A DNA stretch of 64,000 nt, from the NCBI GenBank assembly GCA_027604185.1, contig JADGKB010000013.1, positions 62,001 through 126,000 on the forward strand. Reading direction: 5' to 3'. Both the position numbers and the translations under genes were made by a program. Shown here piece by piece: positions 24,077 to 35,466 of the stretch. Positions within the stretch are counted from its first letter, which is position 1, and each line of letters starts with the position of its first letter. Below the pieces are notes generated by a model. It saw nothing but the letters and a program-made list of their open reading frames with translations. It was not told where the DNA came from and did no database searches. This DNA is from Boothiomyces macroporosus. Its lineage: Eukaryota; Chytridiomycota; Chytridiomycetes; Rhizophydiales; Terramycetaceae.

Positions 24077-25723
24077 ATGAACACTTCTGATGTGGTGTTC
24101 AACTACCTGACCAAGGAGGAATTGGAATCAACCAAGAGCACCTTAGATAAAATATTAGAAATACCAGATTTGAAGGAAGTGATAAGCGAGTCCCCAGAGT
24201 TGAAGAAGCTCATGTCTTTTTTCACTTTGGTCAAGAAAGCAGTTCGAGGACCAACAGAGGAAGTACTCAGCAAGCGAATGGAACGCAAGAAAAGACAAGC
24301 AACAGACCATAAAACAAAAAACTTTACGGAATATTTGAATAGTATGAATTTGGAATGTGAAGCCGACTTGCCAGTCAAGGGCGATTTTATGGCAAGCACA
24401 GATCCAGAAAACGCTGTAGCACTAGCAGAGAATGAAATCTCCAACATCAAGCTGCTAGAGTATGAAAAGCAGCAGCTAAACCACCTACAGTACATTGTTT
24501 CATCCACTACCAAATCCTTAAACAAGCTGGATTTATCTGATCGTAAAAAATTCATTAGAGAATGTGCAATTTGTAGAGCAGAGTACTCTGATATAGACAA
24601 TCAGTATTGCTTTTATTGTCCTCCGTGTGCTGACTTTAACTTGATGAAACGACTACAAACAATCTCTATACCAAAAAGAATAGCTTTGGTTACAGGAGTA
24701 CGAGTAAAGATAGGATATGAAATTGGCCTCAAACTGTTGCGTAGTGGGGCCACGGTGTTGGGAACTACTAGGTTTCCAAAAGATGCCATTCGGCGCTACT
24801 CTTTGGAGCCAGATTTTGAAGAGTGGAAGGATAACCTTCGAATCTATGGAATTGATTTTAGGGATCTGGCGATGGTAAATACCTTTATCGATAAACTGCT
24901 CTCCACACTATCTCATTTGAATATGATCATCAATAATGCAGCTCAAACAGTTCGAAAACCACCACAATTTTATCGACATTTGATATATGGTGAGCGAGCA
25001 GATATTGAACAGGATCAAATTCCTATTCTGCAATTTGAGAATGAACAGCTTCAAAATCTCAAATTGTCCGAGCCTCCAAATGCTAGCAATTTCCAGCAAG
25101 TGATTCACTCAAAGGACAATATTGGAATATCCCATTCTACATTAATGTCCCAGCTGCCCCTTTTGCCAGATGAAGACAAATATTCTCCTCATTTTCCAGT
25201 TGGTAGATATGATCAGTTTGGACAACAACTGGATCTTCGTCCTAAAAACAGCTGGGTAATGAAGCTAGATGAAATTCCAATGGTTGAAATGCTGGAATGC
25301 CAAACTATCAATGCCACAGTGCCTTTCATGCTCAATTCCAAGTTAAAACCGCTTTTAATGGCTGATCCGCATCCTGATAGATATATTGTTAATGTATCTG
25401 CAATGGAAGGCACCTTTTATAGAACTAAAACCACTAACCATGCCCATACCAATATGGCTAAGGCTGCGCTGAACATGATGACTAGAACCAGTGGTGCAGA
25501 TTATGCCAAGGATGGAATATACATGTGTGCAGTTGACACTGGGTGGGTAACTGATGAACGGCCAAAGAGATATTTTGAAAACAGCACCAAGCAAGGAGAA
25601 AGGCTACCGCTGGACGAACTTGATGGGGCAATGCGAGTATTAGACCCTGTGTTTCAAGGAATTAGAGAAGGGAACTATCACTATGGCTGTCTGCTAAAGG
25701 ACTACCTCATAACTAGGTGGTAA
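24077..25723 (+). CDS. SDR-family oxidoreductase with cysteine-rich N-terminal region
   Basis: Single exon, 548 residues from the ATG at 24077. Helical N-terminal region (about 1-160), then a cysteine cluster (ECAICRAEYSDI...YCFYCPPCADFN) that could bind zinc, then a Rossmann domain starting ALVTGVRVKIGYEIGLKLLR. Further on are MIINNAAQTVRKP, IVNVSAMEGTFYR, HTNMAKAALNMMTRTSGADY and AVDTGWVTDE. The catalytic Tyr-x3-Lys of classical SDRs appears replaced by an HTNMAK-type sequence. The arrangement matches a family I know from plants, amoebae and some protists with no firm function. Cofactor NAD(P) is likely, substrate unknown. Confidence 0.8.
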   Translation: MNTSDVVFNYLTKEELESTKSTLDKILEIPDLKEVISESPELKKLMSFFTLVKKAVRGPTEEVLSKRMERKKRQATDHKTKNFTEYLNSMNLECEADLPVKGDFMASTDPENAVALAENEISNIKLLEYEKQQLNHLQYIVSSTTKSLNKLDLSDRKKFIRECAICRAEYSDIDNQYCFYCPPCADFNLMKRLQTISIPKRIALVTGVRVKIGYEIGLKLLRSGATVLGTTRFPKDAIRRYSLEPDFEEWKDNLRIYGIDFRDLAMVNTFIDKLLSTLSHLNMIINNAAQTVRKPPQFYRHLIYGERADIEQDQIPILQFENEQLQNLKLSEPPNASNFQQVIHSKDNIGISHSTLMSQLPLLPDEDKYSPHFPVGRYDQFGQQLDLRPKNSWVMKLDEIPMVEMLECQTINATVPFMLNSKLKPLLMADPHPDRYIVNVSAMEGTFYRTKTTNHAHTNMAKAALNMMTRTSGADYAKDGIYMCAVDTGWVTDERPKRYFENSTKQGERLPLDELDGAMRVLDPVFQGIREGNYHYGCLLKDYLITRW

Positions 25724-25869
25724 TTACACCTGTCAATTTTGAAAGGTCTTTGCTTGCAGAATGATTTTCTAATCTTCTAAATACTAATAAATCCAACATG
25801 TTATCTTTTCAATAGGTCTGTGTTCTTGGACGATCTTGCCCATTTTTTTAATCTAACTTCAATCGCAAT

Positions 25870-28800
25870 ATGGTACCAAAGTTTCTGATTGTAGGACGAA
25901 GATTATTCAGAGCCAACTGATTACACAAAGGCAGCGTTCTCAAAGGTAATCGCTAATCCTGATTTTAGAATACCAATTTAAGTCAACAAGCTGCAAAACT
26001 AAGCAAGAATAAAGTACTGGAATTTTAACCACAGGCTGCTGATGCTAAAAAGCGCTATGCATATCTTCTTGGGCAAACGGATATCTTTGGTGCGATCTCT
26101 CTAACATAGCTCACTTTATCAATTTGGCCAAAATGAAATCATCAGACAAATCTCAATTTGCGGATTTCAATATCGACAACGCCAAGGCTAAGGCTAGTAA
26201 AACCGGACGTACTAGGAAGACGGAAAAGGAAGAGGATGAGGAAATGTTGGAAAACGCAGATCATGAAGAGGAAGCACCATTTGCATTTGAAGAATCTCCA
26301 AAATGTATATAATCTTAATGTAGATATCACTGGCGGAACTCTAAGAGATTATCAAATTCAAGGTTTGAACTGGATGATTAGTTTGTACGAAAACGGGATC
26401 AACGGTATTTTGGCAGACGAGATGGTAAATCCAATCTAATATCAGGGTCTGGGTAAAACTTTACAAACCATTTCGTTTTTAGGATATTTAAAGCATTTTG
26501 AGAATGTTAATGGTCCTCATTTGGTTATTGTCCCAAAATCCACTTTGCACAATTGGGTAAAAGAATTTGAACGATGGTGCCCATCATTGAAAACCTTACT
26601 GTTCCATGGATCTAAAGAAGAAAGAGTAATTTGGTGCTGACCTAGGCCGACATTATCAAAGACAAAATGTTTGACACCAACTGGGATGTTTGTATCACTT
26701 CATACGAAATGTGCTTGATTGAAAAGGCATCATTGAAAAAGTTTTCATGGGCATATATTGTTATTGATGAAGCCCACCGTATCAAGAATGAAAACTCTGC
26801 CTTGTCTCAAATTGTAAGAATAATGCCTTGCAGAAATCGATTATTGATTACCGGTACTCCGTTGCAAAATGATCTCCATGAACTGTGGGCATTGTTAAAC
26901 TTTTTGCTTCCCGACATCTTTAGTTCTGCTGCTGATTTTGATGCTTGGTTTACAACAGAGCAAGGTGGAAATCAAGAAAAGGTAGTCACACAATTGCACA
27001 AAGTCTTGCGCCATTTCTTGTTGCGACGTATAAAGTCAGACGTGGAAAAATCCCTACTGCCAAAGAAGCGTATTGATTTGTACGTTGGTATGTCGAGTAT
27101 GCAACGTAAATGGTACAAGAAGCTGTTGGAAAAGGATATTAGTGCTGTTAATGGTAAATGCCTTTTTATTTTAAGGGGCCGTTGAAAGATCTGGTGGTAC
27201 AAAGAGACTTCAAAATATTGTTATGCAGTTGAGAAAGTGTTGCAATCACCCGTATTTGTTTGATGGAGCGGAAGAAGGACCGCCATATACTACTGATCAA
27301 CATATTGTCGACAATAGCGGTAAATTAGTGATTTTGGATAAGCTGTTGGCAAGATTGAAGGCTCAAGGCTCTAGAGTCTTACTATTTTCCCAAATGTCTA
27401 GAATGATTGATATTCTAGAAGATTATTGCAACTGGAAAGGATTTAAATATTGTCGTTTGGATGGCCAAACAGCCCATGAAGATCGTATTGCCTCAATTGA
27501 TGAATTTAACAGAGAAGGCAGTGAAAAGTTTATTTTCTTGCTCACTACTCGTGCTGGTGGTTTAGGTATCAATCTTGCCACTGCGGATACTGTTATTATG
27601 TATGATAACGACTGGAACCCTCAAGTTGATCTGCAAGCCGAAGACCGTGCTCATAGAATTGGGCAAAAGAAGCAGGTTGTTATTTTCCGTTTCATTACAG
27701 AAGTAAAATCTGTCTAATCTAGAATGCGATTGAAGAAAAGGTTATTGATCGTGCCACCCAAAAACTTCGACTTGATCAATTGGTTATCCAACAGGGTAGG
27801 CACACTGCCAAGACTGCTCAACAAAGTAAAGATGATTTGGTTTCAATGATTCAGTATGGTGCCGATAGCATCTTCCAGTCAATCGATAGTACAATCGACA
27901 CCGATGATATTGAAGAAATCCTTACTAGATCTGAAAAGAAGACCCAGAAATTAGAAGAAAAATATAAAGATATGGGATTGGATGATCTTCAACAGTTCAC
28001 TTCAGAAGCAAATACTTATCAATGGGAAGGGCAAGATTTCGGGCAAAAGAAAGGCAAAGGTATTAATTGGATTGGACCTTCAAAGAGAGAAAGAAAGTCC
28101 AATTACGACTCGCTCAACTTTAGTCGAGGGGGAGGTTTGCTTCCGCCTCACCTTCGAAAAGATCGACTTCCAAAACCAAAGGGTGTAATAATGTAATTGT
28201 TATATTTGACCTAGTTATGAACACCAGTTCTACTCTCCCAGACTCCATGAGTTGCAAGAAAAAGAAAAGTATTACTTTTGGAAGCAAAACAATGTCGTTT
28301 TAACAATCAATGACTGTCCGGTTGAGAATTACACTGAGTGGTTGACTCAAGAACAAGAATTGATCGACAAAGGTAATATTTATAGTTGATTTCCAGCTGA
28401 ACCTCTAACTGAAGCTGAAATTGCAGAAAAGGAATTACTTTCTACCCAAGGATTCGAAAACTGGAACAAACGTGATTTTAGCAACTTCCTTAAGGCACAG
28501 GAAAAGCACGGAAGATATAATATTGAAGCTATCACTGAAGAAGTCGAAGGAAAGACACTCGAAGAAGTCAAGCAGTATTCCGAGGTATTTTGGAAAAGGT
28601 TTACAGAACTTTCCGATCATGAAAAGATTTTGCAAAATATCGAAAGAGCAGAAACTCGATTGCAACGTATTACTGAAACGAACAATGCCATTGCTCAAAA
28701 AATTGCATTATACAGAGTTCCGTTACAGCAAATCAAGTTCAACTACGGACAAAACAAGGGCAAAATGTATACAGAAGAAGAGGATAGATTTTTGGTAATT

Positions 28801-29066
28801 ATTGCTAATTCTAGTTTGTGATGCTTCATAAGTTTGGATATGGCACTGATGAAATCTATGAAAAAATTAGAGCTGAAATCAAGAAATCTCCGCTATTCAG
28901 ATTTGATTGGTATTTTAAATCCCGTAATGCTATTGAAATTCAAAGACGTTGTGCTACGTTGGTGATGTTGATTGAAAAGGAATTTGGAGTAGATTCAACT
29001 GATGGAAGAAAGAGAAAGGCAGTATTAATTGAAGATGTGAAAGCAACTTCCAAGAAAAAGAAGTAA
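25870..29066 (+). CDS. ISWI chromatin-remodelling ATPase
   Basis: Thirteen exons (introns 19-24 nt) encode 980 residues. The first coding exon is just the ATG (25870-25872), followed directly by a 22-nt intron. Helicase motifs: [20 protein letters not shown] (I), [11 protein letters not shown] (II, DEAH), [15 protein letters not shown] (III), '[15 protein letters not shown]' (V) and [13 protein letters not shown] (VI). The C-terminus has the HAND ([20 protein letters not shown]), SANT ([16 protein letters not shown]) and SLIDE ([19 protein letters not shown]) domains that define ISWI over other SNF2 proteins. It slides nucleosomes in complexes with accessory subunits. It converges on mevalonate kinase with a 17-bp gap. 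Confidence 0.97.
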
Positions 29067-29083
29067 AGTTTAATAAATTCATT

Positions 29084-30207
29084 TCAAAATAATTGGCGTA
29101 GTTGTTCAAAGGAAGAATCTTTGAAATTGAGTGATGACTGTACAGCTTGCACACCAGGTACACCAACTTTAGTGTAAAATGAAGATACCCCCATACTGGA
29201 ATATTCGCAAAGCAAGTTATCTATGTCTGCTTGTCGAATATCTACCATCAGCAATGAGTACTTTTATCTATTAAAGTGAGACAACACCCGCCACCTCCTG
29301 CACCAGTTAGTTTAGTGTTCATTCCATACTTGATGGACGTTGCACACAGGTTATCTATTACTGGATGGCTCATACCAGCACATGAAAGCAGCTGCTGATT
29401 CATATGAATCAATACCTACTATTAACGCAATATACCGCCAAGTCGTTGCAGATTTTATCGCTATCAACATTAGATGAAAACAGCTCTGCGCAAGTGAGGG
29501 ATATCGCGCCAATGGCTTCTACAACATGATCCATAATTTCAGGGAACTGGAATTAAGATTAAATACTTGTTTTTTTCTTTGACCAAACATCTCTACTTGC
29601 CTTTTGGTGTTCTTTTCTACTTTGGTATCTGTTAGTAAGATATCCAGTTCTTTGAATCCTTTTAAATCTTCCAAAGGTTGATTCTTTTGGTAAATTTTAG
29701 CTCCTCCGTATGTTGCTAGAGTGTTATCTACACCACTTGGAGATCCATGCAACACTCGTTCACCTTCAAATGCCAGGTCATTGATCTTTTTCAAATCGAG
29801 CTCGTTGAATTCTAGTGAAATATCCTCTTTTAATATCAATAATGAAGCTGCTATGCAAACGCAGAATGAAGCGGAAGAACCTAATCCTGCTCCAACTGGA
29901 ATCTCTGATCTGATCGATATTTCGCATCCAGTAATGCTTGTCAATTCAATCATCTTTAAAAAGGCCAAGACGGCGTTATTGGGTTGTGCTGGAGCATTGC
30001 TGTTGTAGTACAAGTCGATATCTGGGCAGTTCAAAACAATCCCAGAAGAAACTCTTGCTTCGCAAAAGGTTCGTTTGTCAAGACTAGCTGCTATGCATTT
30101 CAGAGTTAATCATTTAGTACTTGGTTATAGACTACTGCATGCTCTCCAAATAGAATTACTTTTCCAGGTGCTGAAATTATAAATGAGTTTTTGTGATTGG
30201 TTACCAT
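29084..30207 (-). CDS. MVK: Mevalonate kinase
   Basis: Five exons, all introns exactly 20 nt, encode 347 residues. GHMP kinase motifs: 'SAPGKVILFGEHAVVYNQ' at the N-terminus, PVGAGLGSSASFCVCIAASL (ATP-binding), HGSPSGVDNTLATYGGA and KLTGAGGGGCCLTL. The enzyme phosphorylates mevalonate in isoprenoid synthesis. The first intron (30101-30120) has a GT start but a TG end: only this cut joins VYNQ to KCIAASLDKRTF in frame, as the family requires. It has an ordinary branch-like TTAAC five bases before the end. No AG acceptor in the area gives an open frame. Confidence 0.96.
30101..30120 (-). other. 20-nt intron with GT...TG ends in mevalonate kinase
   Basis: Minus-strand sequence GTACTAAATGATTAACTCTG. 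Exon junction CAA|AAATGC gives NQ|KC in the block aligned with yeast NKPAVAAS. The nearest AG cuts, 30 and 33 nt from the donor, both put the downstream exon out of frame. Confidence 0.75.
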
Positions 30208-30675
30208 GATTTAACTTTTAAATTTGTCAAACTTTAATTTATGAATTTAAAGTGAATTTCAGTATCATTTCATTGTTAGTGGGATGGAAGAGTTTATTTG
30301 AAAGTTGCATCTGGTAGAAACTCCGATTCATTAGGGTTGAAAAATGCATTTCTATCATGTGCAATGCAACTGAGTTCCCTACGTGAGCAATATCAACAAT
30401 CTCAAGTACACTTGCATGTAATATGACGTAATGAGCCTCTATCATTTTGGGCTTATAGTGTTAATGCTAGGTGCCGCAGTTTCCATACTCTGCGTGGATC
30501 CAAAGGAATATATGAGCAGGCTAATCAAAAATGAGACTCTGTCCCTGTGTGTGCATGATTTAAGCTATGGTCAATCAATGGTATCTTCATGAATCAGATA
30601 GCAGTTTCCGAGTCAAGCCCCAGTCAAACAAGCCTATTGAATTTATAAAAGGGAAAAACGACTTTAGAAAATTCA
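30208..30675. other. Divergent intergenic region, MVK and first SHO1-like gene
   Basis: This 468-bp spacer contains one short ATG-initiated minus-strand frame (68 codons, 30239-30445) with no family similarity, which I do not accept as a gene. A TATA sequence for the SHO1-like gene lies at its right end. Confidence 0.5.
30644..30650 (+). promoter_or_regulatory. TATA box of first SHO1-like gene
   Basis: TATAAAA 32 bp before the ATG at 30676. If transcription starts about 30 bp downstream of TATA, the leader would be only a few bases long. Confidence 0.55.
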
Positions 30676-31572
30676 ATGGATTTGTTTAGAGCTCAACCCA
30701 AATATTCTATTTCTATAGCTGTTTCCTTGGTAAGACACGCTCTAATTCAGATTGCTGTTATATTAGACTTTATTGGGATCTGTATTGCACAATCTGCACT
30801 GCCATATGAAAAAGTCAATCCTCTAGGTTTAGGGTGGTACTTTTTCTTTGTTTATCTACTATGGACACTGATATTAACTTGCACTATATATTTCCAAACA
30901 TTGTCGACTTACAACAGTCTGTTGACACAGCTGACTACTCTCGCGCTTGCATTCCTGCCATTTGATCTTAATGGATCATTACAAGGTTCAACTTCCCGGG
31001 ACAATTCTTTTTCCGCTGGAAATGGCATTCGCGTTGCAGCCCTTGTCATACTTGTTTTCCCTCTAATTATTGTGTTTATTTTGTTGGGATCCGGGGAGAA
31101 ATCATTTGTACATACACATATGATTCCAAACTTTGAAATCAAGCTGCGCGAAAAGTCTGTATCAGTTGTTAATCCGCCATCCCCTGAATTGCCAAAAATC
31201 CCAATGGATCAATTCAAAGAACCAATATATTCTGAAATCAAGGTTTCTATTCCTGATGGTACTTTGAATACTACTGTAAATACAACAGAAAAGCCAAACT
31301 CCCAAGTTACAACATTGCCACGAAGGAGATACGCAAATGTTAGAAACAGCAAACTTCGTGATGAAGATATGGTAACTGAATTCAAAGCTAAAGCCATGTA
31401 TTCGTATGCTGCTAATGATGAAGATCCAAATGAAGTATCATTTGATGAAAATGAAATCTTGGAGGTGCTTGAAAGCGCAGGTAAATGGTGGCAAGTGATC
31501 AAGTTTGAAAAGGATGGAACTTTTACTGTGGGTATCGCACCTTCAAACTACTTGAAAAAGATTGACGGTTAA
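30676..31572 (+). CDS. SHO1: SHO1-like osmosensor, copy 1 (4 TM + SH3)
   Basis: Single exon without introns, 298 residues. Four membrane segments lie in the first 150 residues ([69 protein letters not shown]). A Pro-rich cytoplasmic linker leads to a C-terminal SH3 domain ([20 protein letters not shown], then [17 protein letters not shown] and [11 protein letters not shown]). This is the architecture of fungal Sho1, which anchors the HOG pathway by binding Pbs2 with its SH3 and senses osmotic or cell-wall stress. It is the first of four tandem copies on one strand. Confidence 0.9.
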   Translation: MDLFRAQPKYSISIAVSLVRHALIQIAVILDFIGICIAQSALPYEKVNPLGLGWYFFFVYLLWTLILTCTIYFQTLSTYNSLLTQLTTLALAFLPFDLNGSLQGSTSRDNSFSAGNGIRVAALVILVFPLIIVFILLGSGEKSFVHTHMIPNFEIKLREKSVSVVNPPSPELPKIPMDQFKEPIYSEIKVSIPDGTLNTTVNTTEKPNSQVTTLPRRRYANVRNSKLRDEDMVTEFKAKAMYSYAANDEDPNEVSFDENEILEVLESAGKWWQVIKFEKDGTFTVGIAPSNYLKKIDG

Positions 31573-31796
31573 TCACAATGATTGAAAGATGAGGCAGTTT
31601 TTCAAACAATGACGCCTCACACGAGCCAAAGTCTTTTAGCTGTAGAATAAACTTGTGCGTGAAAAGAATAATCAATTTGGGTTTATTAGTATTCTAGGGA
31701 TTTTTCTTTAGCGATTACTGGTTGGTTTCCATCCTATTAATTAAGCTTTCTACCTGTCAAGTGTGAAGTTGGCGCCTCACGTTATCCCGTGCGGTG

Positions 31797-31803
31797 TATA
31801 TAT
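31797..31803 (+). promoter_or_regulatory. TATA box of second SHO1-like gene
   Basis: TATATAT 31 bp before the ATG at 31828, a spacing close to that of the first copy. Confidence 0.5.
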
Positions 31804-31827
31804 TGTACGGTGGGGATTGTAAAATCT

Positions 31828-32679
31828 ATGGATACATTTCACAAGGCTCCAAGGTTGTTTCTAGCTCTGTTTGTAGCAGAGCTTGGCTGGCTACTAAATT
31901 TCATTGGCGTTGCTATTGCACAATCTGACATTGCATACGACAAGTTCAACCCTTTCGGATTGCAGTGGTACTTTTTATTTGTATATTTGGCATTCATCAT
32001 ATTGGTCAATGTTACAGTATATACAGACTCGATGAAAACTTACAAACACTTACTCATGAACCTCAATACTTTGACTCTCGCATTCATTCCATTTGATTTA
32101 AACAATGCCGTCAGTCTTGCTAATAGTGTTACAACTTCAAACATCACTGGTGGAAGCAACACTAGAATTGCTGGCTTGGTCATAATGGTTTTCCCACTGG
32201 TATTCTTTTGCTAATCTAGCTTCTTATTGCGACCATGTTTGGTTCTGAAGAAGACAGTTGGGTTAATCAATTCGACCTTGGTTTTATTTCCCCAATGTTA
32301 AATGACAGAACAAGGGCACCAAGAGCAGAGTCTCTAGAAAGAGATGCTGTGGTAGTGGCAATTGAAAGGCCAGAAGGTGAAGCTCCTAGGGTACCACCAT
32401 CTGAAGCAATTGTTCTCCCATCTCTAATTGTCAGAAACAGCATGATCAAGCACGAAAGTTTAATTACTAAATTCAAAGCCAAAGCACTCTACTCTTACAC
32501 TGCTAGTGTCTCTGACCCAAATGAAATTTCATTCAAAGCAGGTGAAATTCTTGAAGTGATTGACAGTGAGGGAAAATGGTAAAACAACACTTAATCTTAG
32601 GTGGCAAGTAGTAAAGACAGAAGCAGATGGCTCGTTCACTACCGGTATTGCTCCTTCAAATTATTTGGAAAGGATTTAA
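31828..32679 (+). CDS. SHO1: SHO1-like osmosensor, copy 2
   Basis: Three exons (introns 20 and 22 nt) encode 269 residues: four membrane segments (LFVAELGWLLNFIGVAIAQ, WYFLFVYLAFIILVNVTVYT, LNTLTLAFIPFDL, IAGLVIMVFPLLLIATMFG), a short linker, and an SH3 ([20 protein letters not shown]...[17 protein letters not shown]...[11 protein letters not shown]). The first intron lies in the fourth membrane segment and the second splits the Trp-Trp of the SH3. Both positions are shared with copy 3 but absent from copies 1 and 4. Confidence 0.9.
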
Positions 32680-32760
32680 TGTAATAAAGTTGTCTTATGC
32701 AGTATGTGTGAATTCCATGCAAATGTGCTTTAAATAATTGAGAAATTAATCTCCCCTCAA

Positions 32761-33810
32761 ATGAGCAATTTCAATTCTCCTAGGTTATACTTTGGACTGG
32801 TATTTCTTGAAGTAATAGGCTTTAAAACTAGATTGGCTGGATTTTGGATTTGGTAGGTATCGCCCTTGAGCAATCTGATATCCGTTACCAGCGAATTAAT
32901 CCCATTGGCCTTCAATGGTACTTTTTGTTTGTCTACCTGTTCATGATCTTGCTATTCAACAGTGCCGCGTACACAAATACAATCAAAACCTATCGAATGC
33001 TCCTTCTCGGTCTCACTGTGCTGTCACTCGCTTACATTCCATTTGACATTGACGCGGCGCTTCACATGCAAGTTGATGTCAACAGCTACCTGTCCAATGT
33101 CAATCCTATCAAAGTAGTTGGCCTAATTATTATGGCGGTTTCATTGGTAAAATTGAACTAACCAGTTTCTTATTCTTGCAGTATTTGGCTCTGATGATAA
33201 CAGTTACTTTAACACCTTTCGTGTTCCAATTATTGGAAAGCTGTGCACAAAGCCTCAACCAGACCAACAGGAAAACCACGATTCTGATGAGAGACAGGCA
33301 AATGAGTATCAAAGACCAGCTTTCGACCGCTCGCAAAATGAATACTCTGCAAAGCAAGAATATAAACATCCGCATAGTCCAGTGCAAGAATTCCCACCAC
33401 CAAACAGCCCACGTAGTTACAATCAAAGGGAGCCATTTCGAAGGGACTCGGAATTACCCCCAACTCCTGGAAATTCAATTTCAATTCCTATCAAAGAGAC
33501 TGACCAATCTTCTGTACCTCCTGCAGTCCCTCCACATGATCTTTCTGTTCTACCTTCCACAATTCTACGAAACAGTTCCATTAAGCCTGATCTTTTAACT
33601 AAATTCAAAGCGCGTGCTAAATATCCTTACTATCCCAACCCAGCTGATTCGTACCAAGTACCTTTCCATAAAGATGAAATTATGGATGTTGTCGATGGCG
33701 ATGGAAAGTGGTAATTTTCTGTTAAATCTAGGTGGCAAGTTGTCAAATCAGAACCTGATGGATCCTTCACGACTGGCATTGCCCCATCTAATTACCTTTC
33801 CGTCCTTTGA
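32761..33810 (+). CDS. SHO1: SHO1-like osmosensor, copy 3
   Basis: Four exons (introns 20, 19 and 21 nt) encode 329 residues. Membrane part: IGWILDLVGIALEQ, WYFLFVYLFMILLFNSAAYT, LTVLSLAYIPFDIDAAL and VVGLIIMAVSLFLILAVFGS. The linker is the longest of the four copies, rich in Gln, Ser and Pro. The SH3 (FKARAKYPYYPNPADSYQVP, then MDVVDGDGKWWQVV and GIAPSNYL) is the most diverged: YQVPF replaces the usual NEISF. The first intron (FLE|IGW) is unique to this copy; the other two match copy 2. Confidence 0.9.
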
Positions 33811-34041
33811 ATAAATTGTTTATTGCTTACAAAGTGGCTGTCAAAACAAAAAAGAAATGAGATTCCAGTCTTTTCACACATTGCCTATACATAGCTAGAT
33901 GCAATTGTATTGCTATTACTGTTCATTGAACTCGGCTGCCCTACTCTAAGGGAATCGGGGACCAAAAGGATTGAGCGCCACGATCGCCTAAACAAGTAAA
34001 CATTGAACCATAAGAGTTTTTTCACAATTAGAAAAAGAGAA

Positions 34042-34981
34042 ATGGACCAAAACAATATAAAGACATACGCTATCCTTGGCGTAACCGGATTCGGGGTATT
34101 TTTCGACTTTGTTGGATTAATTGTAACGCAGGCAGGAATTCCTTCAGAAGGCCAACCAATCAATCCATTGGGGCTGCAATGGTACTTGTTTATTCTGTAT
34201 TCATTCTTCATTGCCGTAGTAGCTTATTACACTTATACTGAACAAATCAAAAATCACAAAGGGGTGCTTTTGGGGTTGTCAACCATTCTTTTTGGAATTC
34301 TCCCAATTGATATAGACGCAGCTATAAAATCCACTCATGAAAGTGGAGCGATGGGATCAGGAAGCATTGTTCGTGCATTTGGATTAATTTTCATCATCTT
34401 TCCAGTCATCTTTTTGTTCTTTTGCTTTGGCTCAGAAGAAGACCCTATTTTCAACTTGACTGGAGGATTTGGAGGAATCAATTTACCGCAAATCAATAAC
34501 CCATTCTCTACTGACGCTAAAGCCAGTCCATCTGCTGTAGTTCACCGTGGTGCACCAATTGTTGTTCCTCAGCAAAAAGATGTCGAAATGGCCGATAGAA
34601 GTCCATCGCCACAAGAACCTAGGTTCCAAACTAGCCGAACACCATCACCAGAAGAAGCTAGGTTCCAAATGGCATCCAGAACACCTTCCCCAGTCCCACA
34701 AACCAGCCCAAGATTTTCTGTTATTCCAAATACCAGAAACTCTGTCGTAAGAAACGAAGATGCTGTTGTAGAATTTAAAGCCGAAGCCATGTATACCTGT
34801 AAGCATATTATTAAAACTAGATAATGCGAACGTTTCCGACCCTAACGAAATTTCAATGAAGAAGGGCGAAATTTTAGAAGTCATTGATTCAAAAGGAAAG
34901 TGGTGGCAGGTAATCAAAGTCGAAAGCGATGGCACATTCACCACTGGTATCGCACCTTCAAACTATTTGAGAAGAATTTAA
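34042..34981 (+). CDS. SHO1: SHO1-like osmosensor, copy 4
   Basis: Two exons (22-nt intron) encode 305 residues from the ATG at 34042. Four membrane segments ([75 protein letters not shown]). The linker contains repeated TPSP/SPSP motifs ([25 protein letters not shown]), likely proline-directed phosphorylation sites. The SH3 is [20 protein letters not shown]...GKWWQVI...[11 protein letters not shown]. Its only intron sits in a place not used by other copies (AMYT|YNA). Confidence 0.9.
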
Positions 34982-35028
34982 AATAAAATGGCTGGGTCCA
35001 AAATTTTCGTTTTTCCACTGTAATCGTA

Positions 35029-35466
35029 ATGTTTTGGAGAATAGGCAGAAGAGCAATTCAGCTACAGAGGAGGCAATTGACAACCGGGAATCCTCTGGAT
35101 TTAAAAATATCCGACAGAGCAGCAAGCCGGTTGCAAGAACTAAAAAAATCATTGAAAAACAGCGATTATTTAAGAGTGCAGATTGACGCTGGAGGCTGCC
35201 ATGGGTTTCAATACAAGCTAGATTTAACAAACGAAGTGGAAGAGGATGACATGTATTTCACTAAATAACGGTAGATTATTCCAAAGAGGAGACAGTAAAG
35301 TGGTAGTAGACCAAGTGACATTGGATATGCTTAAAGGATCTACAGTAATCTAAAACTAACCCAGGTGGATTATTTAGAGGAATTAATAGGATCTAGCTTT
35401 CAAATTGTTGACAACCCGAATGCAGAGTCTTCCTGTGGATGCAAGATTTCGTTTAACATTAAATAA
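35029..35466 (+). CDS. ISA2: Mitochondrial iron-sulfur assembly protein ISCA2/ISA2
   Basis: Three exons (introns 22 and 20 nt) encode 131 residues. N-terminal mitochondrial presequence ([18 protein letters not shown]), then the A-type carrier fold: [33 protein letters not shown] (first cysteine), and the C-terminal CGC ([10 protein letters not shown]). Closest to ISCA2 by the GGCHGFQY form. It helps make [4Fe-4S] clusters in the mitochondrial matrix with ISCA1 and IBA57. Only 47 bp separate it from the last SHO1 copy. Confidence 0.95.

Noticed and set aside
24103..24600. 165-codon minus-strand frame
   Set aside because: Antisense to the SDR gene and rich in Ser/Leu as expected for a shadow frame.
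30239..30445. 68-codon ATG-initiated minus-strand frame
   Set aside because: No similarity, no intron signature and odd composition; likely chance in an AT-rich spacer.
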